DNA of 64,000 nucleotides from Haematococcus lacustris (GCA_030144725.1 JASKMD010000029.1:3089939-3153938); one strand, 5' to 3'. Numbered from the stretch's first letter, positions 1 through 11,131 are shown. Program-made: numbers and translations. Notes: a model not told the origin generated them from the sequence alone.

Positions 1-82
1 TGCCGGCTGATTTAGGTATAGGTACCGACAGTTCGGATTTCAGATAACGCATCTCCTAGTAGTAGGGGAACTATGCGCTGAA
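1..82 (+). repeat. Arm of a distant inverted repeat (partner 26088-26167)
   Basis: The first ~80 bases are the near-perfect reverse complement of 26088-26167, with about two mismatches. The arm starts at the window edge and may extend further left. It could be the terminal repeat of a large element or two copies of a dispersed repeat in opposite orientation. I see no coding sense in it. Confidence 0.8.
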
Positions 83-904
83 GAGCTGGGGATTATAATG
101 ATACAGTGGGCCCCTGGTCAGATGGCAGCTGAGGCCAGAGGGGACAGATGGAGCATGGTTGATGCCACCACTGCATGCAGGTATTGACACTGGTGTTCCT
201 TAGCTCGACTGCGCAACACCCACCCAGACGTAAGGCCAGTTATACTTGGCATAGGCCCCTATGAGGAAGACTGTGACGTCAGTGTTGTACACATCCAGCT
301 CACGTGTAGCTGGGCTGGCAGGTGGCAAGGCGTTCACACCGTTCCCAGCTCTGCAGCAAACCAGACATGAGAGAGGAATGGGCACAGACCGCATGGATGC
401 CGCGTCGTGTCACACTGGTCAATGGCCATACACACACCCTGTCTTCAGCGCTTGGAACACTGGCACTTGTCGTTTGTGTGCGTTCTTGCCACTGTAGATT
501 GTCACTACCAGCTCTTCGCGTCCTTTCAAGTACAGGCTGAAATGCACAAAGCACTGCAGAGTGGATCAAACCATTGCAGCCATTGAGTGCCCTGTAGAAT
601 GCAACAACTAAATGGCTGAAAGCAGCTTAACTAACCTTTAGGCTGCCAAACTTCAGACAGTCTTTGTAAAACTGGTCCAAAGGGCCTGCACTCACAACGT
701 GCCCCAGTTAAACCGCCAGTTGAACTATGTTGGCTGCCAATGGTAGTTGCTTGCCCTTGTTGCTCATCTCTGGGGCACCCAGGCGAGCTAGCGCCCGACA
801 GCGGACCCACCCGCGCCATAAGGACGGTGGTCAGTTTGAATACTATGGGGTCACACCTGCTAGAGTCCAGAATCTCGCCCACTACTTGTTACCTCCTCTT
901 CAAG
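83..904. other. No gene recognised
   Basis: No convincing exon, RNA or transposon motif was seen on either strand. The segment lies between the inverted-repeat arm and the right end of Fanzor copy A1. Short open frames here look like chance frames in GC-rich DNA. Confidence 0.4.
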
Positions 905-1145
905 TTTTAATCCCTACAGCCCTCATGCTACTCATGAGTTGTAATCAAACACAGGCTGCGAGATCGCTGTTGTAAAGGCTAGTGATAGTGTGCCTAGTGC
1001 CCACTTCAGCTCAGCCTTCTGGTGTGTGTGCCTCCAGGTCTACTACTAGCAAGAGCTCTACCCTACTCTATAGCTCTTACTCACACACATCCCCTTTGTG
1101 AGGAGTTTGGTATCTTGGTTTCTTGGGTTGTATTGCTGTAGCTGG
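905..1145 (-). ncRNA. Fanzor group A right end, candidate guide-RNA (fRNA) locus, copy A1
   Basis: This segment lies immediately downstream (minus strand) of the A1 stop codon and is nearly identical to 19525-19776 and, inverted, to 28289-28530. Conserved secondary-structure elements are a 7-bp stem AAGAGCT/AGCTCTT (1051-1057 with 1072-1078, 14-nt loop) and a short CTCATG/CATGAG stem near 923-940. In TnpB and Fanzor loci the guide RNA comes from the end of the ORF and the right end, so I infer that role here. No transcript evidence is available. Confidence 0.6.
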
Positions 1146-2452
1146 CTATTGCCGCCACTTGCGCCGCCACTTGCGCAACAGGGCCTTGTCAGGCAGGTAC
1201 ACCCACTCTTGGCCTGGCCTGCCTCGTCTTGGCATGGCTTGGCGGCCTTCCCAGTAGCACAGCTCAGTGGGGCGTGGGCCTGGGCCGACTGCACAGCGGC
1301 GGATGTTTAGCGCGGCTGACACGTCCCGGTCATAGAACATGCACATGATGTGGGAGTTGCATGAAGTCAAGTCATGTGCCATGTCATGTGGGATATGTTG
1401 CGGCCATGCACATGTGCAGTGCCAGGCAAGTGCTTACCTGATGTTGTGGCTTGTTGAGCTCATCAAGCCCCTGACTTGGGAGCGCTTCGCCTTGCTGTAC
1501 ACTGGCCGCAGCCACCTGGATGGACACATGGGGCAATGCACATTTGTAAGATTCATTCCTTACCTTCCCAATCTTGACCCTACCCAGCCGCCTTGACTCC
1601 ACCACCTCCCAGCACTACCCTGACCCTCCCCCACTGACCATCACCCACTGACCCTCTCACCTGAAGGACTCTGGCGGCTGTCCAGGGAGGGCCTCACTGG
1701 GGCTGCTGTAGGCTGAGCTGACCCGGCTGGTGCGGAACTCCTCCACCAGCACCACACGCCCTGCCCCGAACTGCTTCACTGCCTCCTTCCGGATCTGGCT
1801 GACTGGGACACCCCTGCAGCCAACGCTGCCGCTGCCGCTGAAGCTAGCTGCCCCATAGGCCAGGGCCAGGATGCGGTCCGGCCACCGCTTCTGTGCCTGC
1901 TTCTTGACCTGCATCCACACATGGTACAGCACACAATGGCACACATGTGTAAGGTCAGGTAGCAGCAGCAACAGAGGCAGCAACAGCAGCTGCTGGCCAG
2001 GTGAGCTGACTGTGGTTGGCTGTTGCCTAGCTCGTAGCTAGCTGCTACTGGGCCTTACCTTGGCCCAGAACGAAGCCACCACGCGCATCTTGCCACAGTA
2101 CAGCCTGAACTTGGCGTTGGCCCAGCGTTGCTTTGAGACCTCTGCCCACATGGCGTCGTACGTCGCCAGGACGGTGTCGGCAAACTGCCGGTACGAGGCC
2201 AGCGAGCTGGGCTTGCTGCTGACTCGCGACAGGGCTGTGAGCTGCGGCTTCACCTGGGTCAGCCATGTCTTGGTCGCCTGGGTCTGCCGCGTACTGCCGC
2301 TGTCCCGGTAGTACTGACCGGCTGTAAGCTTCCAGTGCCGCACGGACACCACTGTGCCGGCAGCGCTGCGCTCCTCGTGCGCCACAGTGGCCATATTGGT
2401 TTTGCCTGGGTCCACGCCAAGCCACTCCGCGTGAAGATGGGCCAGTGGGTTG
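1146..2452 (-). pseudogene. Fanzor (eukaryotic TnpB-like nuclease) group A, copy A1, 5'-truncated
   Basis: This is the C-terminal half of an RNA-guided RuvC endonuclease. Reading on the minus strand, the exon ending at 2059 carries RuvC-I (GVDPGKTNMA). Exon 1908-1661 carries RuvC-II ([15 protein letters not shown], where the other copies have VDE). A small exon 1515-1438 follows, and the last exon carries RuvC-III (YDRDVSAALNIRR) and ends KWRRKWRQ-stop at 1146. The whole N-terminal exon is missing: similarity to copy A2 stops at about 2452. The 3' splice site before the last exon, CAG in A2, reads CAT here, so correct splicing is probably lost. A1 keeps about 220 bp (end of exon 2 plus intron) that A2 has lost. 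No CxxC zinc ribbon is visible between RuvC-II and RuvC-III. Family assignment rests on the three ordered motifs. Confidence 0.85.
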
Positions 2453-3157
2453 ACTGGTTGTGTGGTTGGGATAATTGTCAGGTTTGTTTGTTACCTTTAT
2501 ATCTACCTTCAGCCCGCGTCAGGGGCTTAGTATGGATCCCATGACGAGACACTAGCCGGATCGAAGTAAGAGCCTGTGAACCTTCCTGTAGCGCCGCTGT
2601 GAGGCACTGGGACGAACGGTGGAAGAACCACAAGCAGCGGATCAATGACGGACCCAGAAATGCAGGGCCAATGGCGGAGGAGACCTATCCTCTTCCAATC
2701 ATATCACCTCAAGCTGCCAGAGTAGACCAAATACGAGGAAGGAGTCCCGCGCGGGTCGGCGCGGCAGCGGTAGCGGGATTTGTCCCGGGTGCAGCGGCGG
2801 CGGCGGAAGATGCGGCCGGTTGGTGCCCAGCAGCGTGTTGAGCAGCGCCAGCAGGCAAAGGCGTCAGCGCAGCAACGGCGGCAAACAGAGCTTGAAGGCA
2901 GTGGGCCACCTTGCAGGACCAAATCCCCGTCCCCATCGTACATATACCCCCGTACCCCTGTACGCCTGCTGTGGCGATGTCGGCCTGCTGTGCAGTTCTG
3001 CGCCACTATACATGGTGCTAATAGAGTGTGGATGGCCACCAGTAAGTTGCTGCTACGAACAGGCCTTGTGTAGCAACCAGGTGCACGGCACATGCTCAAA
3101 GCGTGTGTTTCCATTAAGAGAATATCTGAGTGGTGAGCGGGCCACTAGCATTTGACG
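2453..3157. other. Spacer between Fanzor A1 and fibrillin; likely fibrillin 5' flank
   Basis: No recognisable gene. The sequence is GC-rich with CGG runs near 2790-2815. By position, the promoter and 5' UTR of the fibrillin gene should lie in the last few hundred bases. I did not recognise a TATA box. Confidence 0.35.
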
Positions 3158-4721
3158 ATGTTAACCCGCAGCATCCCTACGCGGTTCTTCTCGCGGTACG
3201 TCAACAGTCGAGAGCCAGACGATGCACAAGATCCGGCTCATAATTTTCCTTTGTCGGGTGCAGGCCCGAGGCGGTGCGCTCCGTGCGTGCAGCAGTCTAC
3301 AAGCGCCCCGCGAACCGGAGCTCTCTTACTGCTGCCAGCTCCCAGGTATCTCTCAGGCCACTAGCTTAGGATGTGACTGAGGAGCCCAGCACCTTGGCTC
3401 TCAACCTAGGTACACATGCACGTAACATAGAACTGATATGTCGTTGTGTTGTCGTTAGTAAGCAAGTGCAGTGAAACAGGCAGCATGACCGTAAGCGGCT
3501 GAGGAGCCAGCCCTCTTGTCCCTCACTAGGGCCTCCATTTGAGCCGGATCAGAAGTACCTACTAGGTGCCACTAGCAGCCACTAACTAGATCCGACTCAA
3601 ACAGTGTTATTGGGCTGTGTGGAGTAAACCCAGTGCACACGGCACATGAGCCCGCCTACCACCTACACTATTGCCTGACCCGAGGGCTATGATGTAGAGT
3701 TGGCATGACAAACATGCACTAATTGTAAGCTGATGACAGCTCAAGATAGGGGGCACACACTACTGTGCCTCAGCAGGCTGCTGCTGCTTGGGTTTCCCGT
3801 GAAAAATACACGGTTGTGTGAAAATACACAAGTGCTCTGTTACAGCCTTGGTCGTAGGGCATTATAGTGACATAGAGGCTGGCCGGCTGAGGAGCCAGCC
3901 TGACACAAGCAGCTGGCCTGCTGGGTGCATCGCCTAATGCACATATCTGACCAACTAACAGAGGACGCACTTGGTGCTGCATGGCCAACAACAGCATGCC
4001 TACACACAGATTGACGTCTCCACGCCCCTGGAAGTGGAGCTGCCCCCTGCCCCAGAACAACCAGCTGAACCAACAGCTCAGCCCACGTACGATGACTACG
4101 AGATGCCCCTGGCTGACTGCAAAGCAGCCTTGCTGGACTCCTTGTATGGCACTGAGCGTGGCTTGACTGCAAGAAGTGAGATCCGGGCCGAGATCAACGA
4201 ACTGATTGGCCAGCTAGAGGCGAAGAACCCGACACCCAACCCCACAGAGGTGGGTGGTGACCTGCATCACTAGTTAAGAAGTCACTGCCTGGTATTTTAA
4301 GATGATGATGATCTCTTGATCTCTGACCTCACATTGTTACACTTACGATGACATTGCTAGGTAGGCAAAGGGTTGCATTGTCTGACTAGGTAACAATGCA
4401 GGTGCGGGTGTATATGCCTCTCCTTGGTGTGCTAACTGCCTCCCAGATGCTGCCTGGCTTGCCTGTCTCACCAGAGTGTGAACAGCACTTGGCGACCCAC
4501 AACCTTGCCTCAGCCATTCCAGCTCAGTGCGGTGGTCACTGCCCATGGTCACTGTATGGCAGTTGAGGGTACATAGCTTCACAACAAGTGCCCCTGGCAG
4601 TAGGCACGCCAGCTCAGGGTGGCTGTTGTTGGCAATGCTCACTGGGCGTGCAAACACCATGTGCCCATGTTTAAGGCACAGTCCTTCTCCTCATCCTCCT
4701 CATCCTCATCCTCTTCATCAT

Positions 4722-4769
<48 letters not shown>

Positions 4770-7700
4770 CAGCACACGGAATCTGCCAAACATGGCGGTG
4801 CTGCAGGCTCAGTGCATGTTGGGCACACAGTATCAGCAGCTGGAGGTAGCCGCCCATAACCCATACTGGGTTGGAGCGAGGTAGGTGTGTCCAACACCTG
4901 GGCATGCTGTGTGGGTGCTGCCCATTGGTGCAGGTGCTGGAAAAGCTGGATGGGGAGTGGCGGCTGATGTACACATCCAGCTCTGCCCTCATCACAGTGC
5001 TGGGCCTGAAGAACCTGCCCTTTGTCACGGTTGGCGACCTGACGCAGACTATCAATGTTGCTGAGCAAACTGTGGAAAACAAGGTGTGTGGTTGCTGCTG
5101 CAGGCAATGTGTGCATGAGCAGAGGCAGTATTGCCTGACGCAAAGGGCTATGATGTAGAGTTGGCATGACGAAACATGCACTAAGCGTAAGCTGAGAACA
5201 GCTCAAGATAGGGGGGGGCACGCACACTACTGTGCCCCAACAGGCTGCTGCGGCTGCTGGTGGGCTTTGGGAGGCTTGTCTCGCAGCCGCTTGTACCCTA
5301 AGCCTGGGTACTCCTTGCCCTTGGCGGGCAGCCCTCCCCTGCTCTGGCCACCAGCACAGCTCCAGTGGGCGCCACCTGCTCTCCCCAATGCGCTGTATGT
5401 TCAGAGCTGCATTGCAGTCCCTGTCCAGCCACCTGCCTGGCTGTGGTGTTGGCTTGGCCTTGGCAGCCTTGGTGGGCTGGGTGGGCTCAGCTGCCTGCTC
5501 AGCCTCGGTGCGCTTGTTGCGCTTGGCTGGCGGGGGAGTGCTGGGCCCAGGCTCTGAGGCTGCTGCTGGCTGTGTGGCTCCCTGGCTGCTGCATGGGGCC
5601 TGAGGCATGGTGCGGGGGGCCACCACCGGGCACCACATCATGCCCCGCACTGGCTGGTCACGCTGCTGGCTTCAGGCTGAGCGCACTAGGCGGAGGTCTA
5701 CCTGTCCTGCTGGGGGCTTCCAGTCTGCAGGCCTGGTGGCCCTGCGATTGTTCAGCTGCCTCTCACAGGGCTGCTGGCCATTCACCGCTGAGCTGACCCG
5801 GCTGGTGCGGTGCTCATCCACAAGCACCACCCTGCCCCGCCGCTGGTTTGTGCCCCTGGACCTGCACACCACCTTGCGGCAGGCTCGCAGCACCACATCA
5901 GCACCCCAGCCACCCCCAGTGCCAATGCCAGCTGCTCCAGAAAATACCACCAGCTGCTTGGAACGCCCATGCCGCTCGATGGACACCTCCACCATGTCCT
6001 CCTCCAGCTGCAGCCATGCACACAAGGCACATACAGGGTGAGCAGCGCGGAGCTCACCGGACTGCACAGTTGCAGCGGACCACACCACGACTACAACGAA
6101 CCTTGCTTTCGCGGGCTTTCAGTCGGAAGCGGCTCTTGCTCCGGCACTGGGCCGCTTCCACGGAGGCATTGCGCCACTAGGCTCATACCTGCTCATACCT
6201 ACTTATACCCGTGTGTCACTCACTCTCGCACCTTCAAAGGGCAAGCCTTCAAAGGGCAAGCCTTCAAAGGGCACCTCCAAAGAGCACCTCCAAAAGGGTC
6301 TCCATAGGCTGTGTAGCGTCAGCAGGCCAGCATGGTACTGCCCTACCAGCTGCCCATCCCTAACAACAGCCACCAGCCAGCACCAGCCAACAGTCAGTGC
6401 CAGCCACCACCAGCTGCCTAGCCACGACCATCCTTATCACCACTATGCCAGCAATGTGACCAGCCAGTCCAGGGCCGCATGTGGGAACATCAAAGCATGC
6501 TGCCATTGCCGCCCAACACAGTGTTGTGAACATGTCATTGCTCTGCATTTCTTACTATCAGAGCATGTATGCTCCTGGCATGGTCAGTGTTGCAGGGCCA
6601 TGTGTGCACCCAGGTGCGTGAGAGGCGGTGTGTGTGAAGGGCGGTCACTACCATGCCAGCAGCCGCAGGCCCTTCAGCAGATGGTCTCAGATTTCCTTGC
6701 AGCCCAAAAACTGCGGCAGGCAGTGTGGGCAGCCTTGGCCCTGTCCTGGCCTGCTTGGGTGTGCCCTGCAGTCTTCTCAACCATGGGAAGCTTGGCTGGC
6801 AGGGAAGTGTGGGGCCCAGATCTGAGCCTGCTGCCTGGGCTGCTTAGCGGGGGCCATGCTGGGAAACTTGCTTGGCACACCAGGGCAGCACAACGAGGGC
6901 GCATCAGGGTCCCTCACTGCTCCTGCATCACAATGGCTGCTAACGTGGCCTCCTGCTGGGGGTGTCAAAGGCTGGGTACAGGGTCTGCTTGGAATCATGG
7001 GGTTGGAGGGCAACCGGGTTTGCTGCCACAGGTCCATGCATGTGCATGCCTCATGCCTCATGCCACATGCTGCATGCAGCAAGGCAGGCCCAGCAGGCCC
7101 TGCAAGGAACCTTTCTGCAGCGTGGCAGTGGCAGTGGCAGGGGCCAGCACTGTCACTGCAGGGTGCAGGTGATTGACACACAGGGCTGCTGCCGCACTGT
7201 GGCTGGGTTAGGGGTAGGTCACCAAACGAACAGTGAACACCTCCACGGCAAACATAAGCTGAGCCAGACACCACACTGCAGCTACATCAGGCATGTCAGC
7301 CCTTTGGCTAGGGCTGGCTGACACAGCAGGGCACTTACAGACTCCAACACTCTCACTGGGGTCCTTCCAGACTCTTGGCACTGCACCCACTCTGCCTCTA
7401 GCCCTAGCAACTGACTCATCAGACTACAAATAGCTCCACGCTTGCCCACCTCGACATTGCAGCCATACCAGGCCGACGGTCACAATGGTGTTAGCACCAT
7501 AAACAACATCTCAACGTTGACTGGGACCCTATGGTACTGCAATACCCTGCAGCTCCAGCAGCTTCCAGCAGCTTCCAGCTCGCCCTGTGTGCAGGTGGTC
7601 CTGTCTGGCCCCTTGTCGCGCACAGCCCTCACCACCAGGGCCAGCTTTGAGGTGCGCAGCCCCAAGCGCCTGCAGCTGAAACTAGAGCGAGGCAGCATTG

Positions 7701-8404
7701 CCACGCCGGAGCTGCTGAGCGATGTGGAGATCCCTTCGTCCATCAGCCTGCTGGGCCAAGCGGTTGATCTGACCCAGGTGTGAGGGTGTCTGGGTTGCTG
7801 CTGAAGCAGGGGCAGCATAGCAGTTTTTTGGCAACAGGGCGTCTGTGGAGGGCAGCAGGCCGGCTGGAAGGGGCAGCAGGTTGGCTGGAAGGGGCAGCTG
7901 AGCGGCCGTATGGGGCAGCATGACCCAAAGACAAGAGGAGCATGGCTGGGCTGTGGTGTGGTGTTGACCCATGGGATGGAGGAGGTGCCCCGCTCTGTGT
8001 GATGGAGACTGCCCCACCCTTTCTCCTGATATGGGCCAGTTGCCACTTTGCTCAGGCAGCCGTGGTGGCTGACCTCTGACCAATTCACACTGAGCAAGAG
8101 GCAAAGGGCTAGCACCAGCAGCAGTGCAGAGCACAGTCGTGGCGACTTTGTCACACTGCATTGCTACGCGCGGTGCGGTGTCTGGCTGCAGCTGAAGGAC
8201 GCCCTGGTGCCTCTGAGCAACTCGCTGCAGGGCGTGGTGAGCCAGGTGAACAGCGTGATCAACTCCACCGCGGGCCCTGCCGGACTCAGCGTGCCATTGC
8301 AGGGTGAGAATGCTCAGACGTGGCAGCTGACCACCTACGCCGACGATGATCTAAGGATCACCCGGGGGGATGGTGGGAGTGTGTTTGTGTACTGCAGGGC
8401 CTGA
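3158..8404 (+). CDS. Plastid lipid-associated protein / fibrillin (PAP_fibrillin family)
   Basis: Structural protein of plastoglobules and thylakoid margins. The proposed model joins 3158-3195, 3264-3345, 4010-4249, 4934-5083, 7595-7777 and 8192-8404 (906 nt, 301 aa); all junctions are GT-AG and in phase. Exons 1-2 give a basic, hydroxylated transit peptide with a VRAA-like cleavage site. Exon 3 has the family signature LYGTERGL then [18 protein letters not shown]. Exon 4 has [12 protein letters not shown] and [11 protein letters not shown]. Exon 5 has [12 protein letters not shown]. The last exon has [21 protein letters not shown], the usual C-terminus. Introns 2 and 4 carry antisense Fanzor pieces. 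The 3' part of intron 2 and the start of exon 3 are duplicated in inverse orientation downstream (8813-9107). Exons 1-2 are the least certain part; exons 3-6 are firm. Confidence 0.88.
3508..3759 (-). ncRNA. Fanzor group B right end, candidate guide-RNA locus, copy B1 (in fibrillin intron 2)
   Basis: This is a conserved ~250-nt non-coding segment preceded on the minus strand by the last few codons of a group B ORF (stop at 3760-3762). The terminal stem pairs TTTGAGTCGGATC (minus strand, 3601-3589) with GATCCGGCTCAAA (3550-3538). Similarity to the other copies stops at 3508 after the common end AGAGGGCTG. The small AGCTG/CAGCT hairpin just after the stop is also kept. The nuclease part is absent. 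Its role as guide RNA is inferred from position and structure. Confidence 0.6.
3786..4075 (+). repeat. Inverted duplication, arm 1 (overlaps fibrillin intron 2 / exon 3)
   Basis: About 290 bp that recur inverted at 8813-9107 with very few differences. The arm covers the 3' part of intron 2 and the first ~65 bases of exon 3. It contains internal short palindromes of the form GTGTATTTTCACAC near 3805-3835. The arms enclose the rest of the fibrillin gene. Confidence 0.9.
4681..4770 (+). repeat. Compound microsatellite in fibrillin intron 3
   Basis: Runs of TCC/TCA, then CAT, then CAG triplets within the intron between fibrillin exons 3 and 4. In translation these give long Ser, His, Gln or Ala runs, which are not real proteins. 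Confidence 0.9.
5130..5226 (-). ncRNA. Fanzor group B right end, shortened, copy B2
   Basis: About 97 bases downstream of the B2 stop codon (5227-5229, minus strand) match the start of the group B right end, including the AGCTG/CAGCT hairpin with a changed loop. The match breaks off at about 5130, 47 bases from the end of fibrillin exon 4, so the terminal stem is lost. A working guide RNA from this copy is unlikely. Confidence 0.5.
5227..6090 (-). pseudogene. Fanzor group B, copy B2, antisense in fibrillin intron 4
   Basis: C-terminal half of a Fanzor nuclease. In order on the minus strand: a segment with [20 protein letters not shown], Ruv[21 protein letters not shown], a long Pro/Ala/Lys-rich linker, Ruv[23 protein letters not shown], and the C-terminal block [18 protein letters not shown]. 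Two lesions are visible against copy B3. A TGG codon between RuvC-II and the linker is TGA (near 5680), and one base is inserted after the ELCWWPEQG segment (near 5330), which shifts the frame. No RuvC-I part was found. Its position inside an intron in antisense orientation explains how it persists without breaking the host gene. Confidence 0.82.
6091..7594. other. Rest of fibrillin intron 4
   Basis: No gene recognised. It contains a 15-bp tandem repeat (unit CTTCAAAGGGCAAGC, about four degenerate copies, 6231-6296) and otherwise GC-rich unique sequence. Open frames on both strands here lack any familiar motif. Confidence 0.4.
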
Positions 8405-8812
8405 GGGGCTACAGGTGGGCGCACACCGCCTAGGTTGGGTGGTGCATGCGTTGCATGGCATCTGGATGTCAAGGTGTTCACGACAACATGATATGACTGA
8501 GAGTGGTGTTGGCATGAGCCGACAGTGATGGGGTGAGGAGTGGAAGACGACGTGGAGGAGCCACAAATGTGTGCCAGGCTTTGGCCGGTGTGGTCCAGGT
8601 GCATGAGGTAGGGTGACAACGGGTCAAGGCTGTTTCGATTTGTCCCTACACAGCTGGGAAGGACAGTGGCTATCTTTTTCCCAATGCTGCAAGAAAGCCG
8701 TTGCTGTCTGGATTCGTTGCAAGTGGCTGGCTGGGAGTTGAGCCGAGCGGACTGGGCTGGGCTGCATGGGCTGGGCTGGCTGGGCTAGCTGGGCTGCTTT
8801 GGCAGGAGCCAG
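8405..8812. other. Fibrillin 3' flank, no separate gene seen
   Basis: Follows the fibrillin stop codon and runs into a GGCTGG-rich stretch (8740-8800) beside the inverted duplication. On the minus strand the duplicated exon 3 start runs open into this stretch. That could be a remnant of an inverted gene copy, but nothing downstream supports a working gene. Confidence 0.35.
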
Positions 8813-9107
8813 TTGGTTCAGCTGGTTGTTCTGGGGCAGGGGGCAGCTCCACTTCCAGGGGCGTGGAGACGTCAATCTGTGTGCAGGCATGCTGTTGTTG
8901 GCCATGCAGCACCAAGTGCGTCCTCTGTTAGTTGGTCAGATATGTGCACTAGGCGATGCACCCAGCAGGCCAGCTGCTTGTGTCAGGCTGGCTCCTCAGC
9001 CGGCCAGCCTCTATGTCACTATAATGCCCTACGACCAAGGCTGTAACAGAACACTTGTGTATTTTCACACAAACGTGTATTTTTCACGGGAACCCAAGTT
9101 GCTAGAA
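8813..9107 (-). repeat. Inverted duplication, arm 2 (copy of fibrillin intron 2 / exon 3 start)
   Basis: Reverse complement of 3786-4075. It sits ~400 bp downstream of the fibrillin stop, so it encodes on the minus strand a copy of the start of exon 3. The similarity ends abruptly on both sides. Confidence 0.9.
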
Positions 9108-9140
9108 AAGGCCACCGCCCGTCGCACTGCGCATCGCGTG

Positions 9141-9181
9141 ATGGCTAAGAAGAAGCGGAAGGGTAGCGACAAGAAACAGAA
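9141..9181 (+). CDS. Possible first exon: short lysine-rich start (MAKKKRKGSDKKQK)
   Basis: An ATG followed by a nuclear-localisation-like basic stretch, ending at a GT. The opening resembles that of Fanzor copy A2 (MAKKKRR). It may be the first exon of the hAT transposase that follows or a Fanzor start fragment. Nothing joins it securely to either. Confidence 0.25.
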
Positions 9182-9374
9182 AGGTTCGTGTCCCCAGCCG
9201 TGACGTGAGCCCTAGACGTGAGTTACGCGCTGTGAGATAAGCCGTCGCTCCTGTTGGCTCCATCGCAGTGTCTCGTTCCGCCCAAGGCAAGCAACGACAG
9301 GATCGTCGGGATGGCTGGACCACGCGTCGACGTCAGGTGCCAGCCCCGCCCTTATGTGTCCCCGCACTGTTTGT

Positions 9375-9421
9375 GTTGACCCCGCCTTGTGTCTTGGGCC
9401 AAGACACAAGGCGGGGTCAAC
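9375..9421. repeat. Perfect 47-bp palindrome (23-bp arms, 1-bp centre)
   Basis: The arm from GTTGACCCCGCC to TGTCTTGG is followed after one G by its exact reverse complement. Such a structure could be an element terminus, a fold-back junction or an assembly artefact. It abuts the start of the hAT transposase frame. Confidence 0.95.
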
Positions 9422-11131
9422 CTCCTTGGGACTGATGTCAAGGTGCTCAGAAGGGTTCCAACTCGCTGGGTGAGCCTCTTGTCACCTCTTCGACGCATCC
9501 TCCGCCTCTACTCGGCCTTGGTGCAGCTTTTTGCAGAGTCAGAGGAACCTCAAGCCAGCGCCATGTACGACAGCCTTATGGACATCGAGGTGTTGCTGGG
9601 CTTGCATCTCCTCTTGCCCATGCTGCAGTCGCTGAACTCCTTCATCAAGTTGTGCCAACAACGTGATGTAGGAGTGTTAGAGCTGAGTCATGCAGTACAA
9701 CAACTCTCAGCCAGTGTTACCCGCATGTACATCAACGAAAGCAGTCGCTATAACATCTCAGACTTTCCTGCCATCCCCGAGGCATTGCAGCGCACCCAGC
9801 CAGCCAAGCCCCCGCCCTATGAGCTGGTGCCTGATGTTGCTGATCCTACTCCCCAGGAGGTCCACAACCTGAACATGGCTGTGTTGCAGAACATGAGCTC
9901 TCATGAGCGCGAGAGCGCCTTACAGAGAGTGACCGGGCGCTTGTCTACACGTCACATCAGCTTCCTCCGCAGCAGGGCAGCAACAACAGCATCACATCAG
10001 CAGCAGAATGCCAACAGCTCAGCAGCAGCGTGGCAGCAGCAATCACAGCAAGGCTGCGACGTGGCAGCAGCGGGACAGCAGCAACAGGGCAGCAACAGCC
10101 GGCCAAGAGCATCACCTAGGCGGCAGCAATCCGACAACCCGCTGGTCATGAACTTCATATGGGGGGAACAAGGGACAGTGGATCACCTCTCTCTACTCTG
10201 TGTCACGGTGCGTCTTTTGTTACGTTGCTATGCTATGCTATGCTGTGCTGCGCAATGGTGCTATCATGACCTTGCCATTACTTCACCCTCTTAGGTGTGG
10301 CACAAGGCAATGCTGAAGCCTCCCAGGCGTGGCAGGCAAGCTGCTGCCGGTCCCGTTGACGAGGCTGCATTGGAAACTGCACGAGGCAGTGTGGAGAAGC
10401 AATTGACATCAGCCGCTTTGAGCCTCACGGCCGACCTCGAGTCACGCTTCCCACCCTCAGAGCAGCTGTCAGCTTTTGCCCTGCTGACACCCAGCTATTG
10501 GTGGGACACCAAAGCGCCTAGTCAGGCTGATCAGAAAGCAAAGCTGCAGGCATTGACAGAGTGCTACGCTCAACCCAAGGCACTAGCAGCAGCCCCATTC
10601 TCCCATTCTCCACTCTCCCCGATGCTGGACAGCGCCAAGCTGTACCAGCAACTTGGGTCCTACCAAGTAGCAGCACGGGGTGTGGCTCGTGCCATGAAAG
10701 CGCAACTGGAGGACATGCGCCGCAGAGCCGCCAAGCGCAAGCCAGGCACAAGGCAGGAGCAGTCAGACAGCGACGACAGTCATGGCTCAGACAACGGAGG
10801 CTATGATGTCCAGGAGCAACGCACCCCACTTCTGTCAGAGTTTTGGAAGAAGCTGCATGCTAGCATGGCCTCACAGCTCAGCGAGTTCTGCAAGGCGGCC
10901 ACACTGCTAATTGTGACAGTCCCAGGCTCAGTGGAGGAGGAGCGCTCCTTTTCAGCCATGAACTTCATCAAGGACGAGAGGCGCAACAGCCTCAGTGCCA
11001 ACCTGTCCAACACTTTGCGTGTGTACCTTGACAAGACCTTCACCCTCAAGACGTTCCCCTACAAAGAGGCCATTGATTACTGGATGGCTGGGGCATCTGC
11101 CAGGGGCCGTTACCTAGGGCACAAGGTCTAG
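9422..11131 (+). mobile_element. hAT-family transposase, 5'-truncated (copy hAT-1)
   Basis: Two exons, up to 10207 and 10295-11131, joined by a GT-AG intron in phase. The first has a VPTRWVSLLSPLRRI-like segment typical of the hAT catalytic region. The second ends with the hAT dimerisation block, PGSVEEERSFSAMNFIKDER then RNSLS. The N-terminal BED finger and the first catalytic Asp were not found, so the copy is probably truncated at the palindrome. Gln- and Ser-rich low-complexity sequence lies in the middle. It shares a YW-DTK segment and the C-terminus with the hAT element at 14003-15387, so both belong to one lineage. No matching terminal inverted repeats were found. Confidence 0.8.

Noticed and set aside
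4639..5181. Minus-strand ORF with Ala/Asp runs
   Set aside because: It is a translation of the intron microsatellite and runs antisense through fibrillin exon 4.
9141..9181. Start of another full Fanzor gene
   Set aside because: Only the first few basic residues resemble A2. What follows is hAT, with no Fanzor N-terminal similarity.
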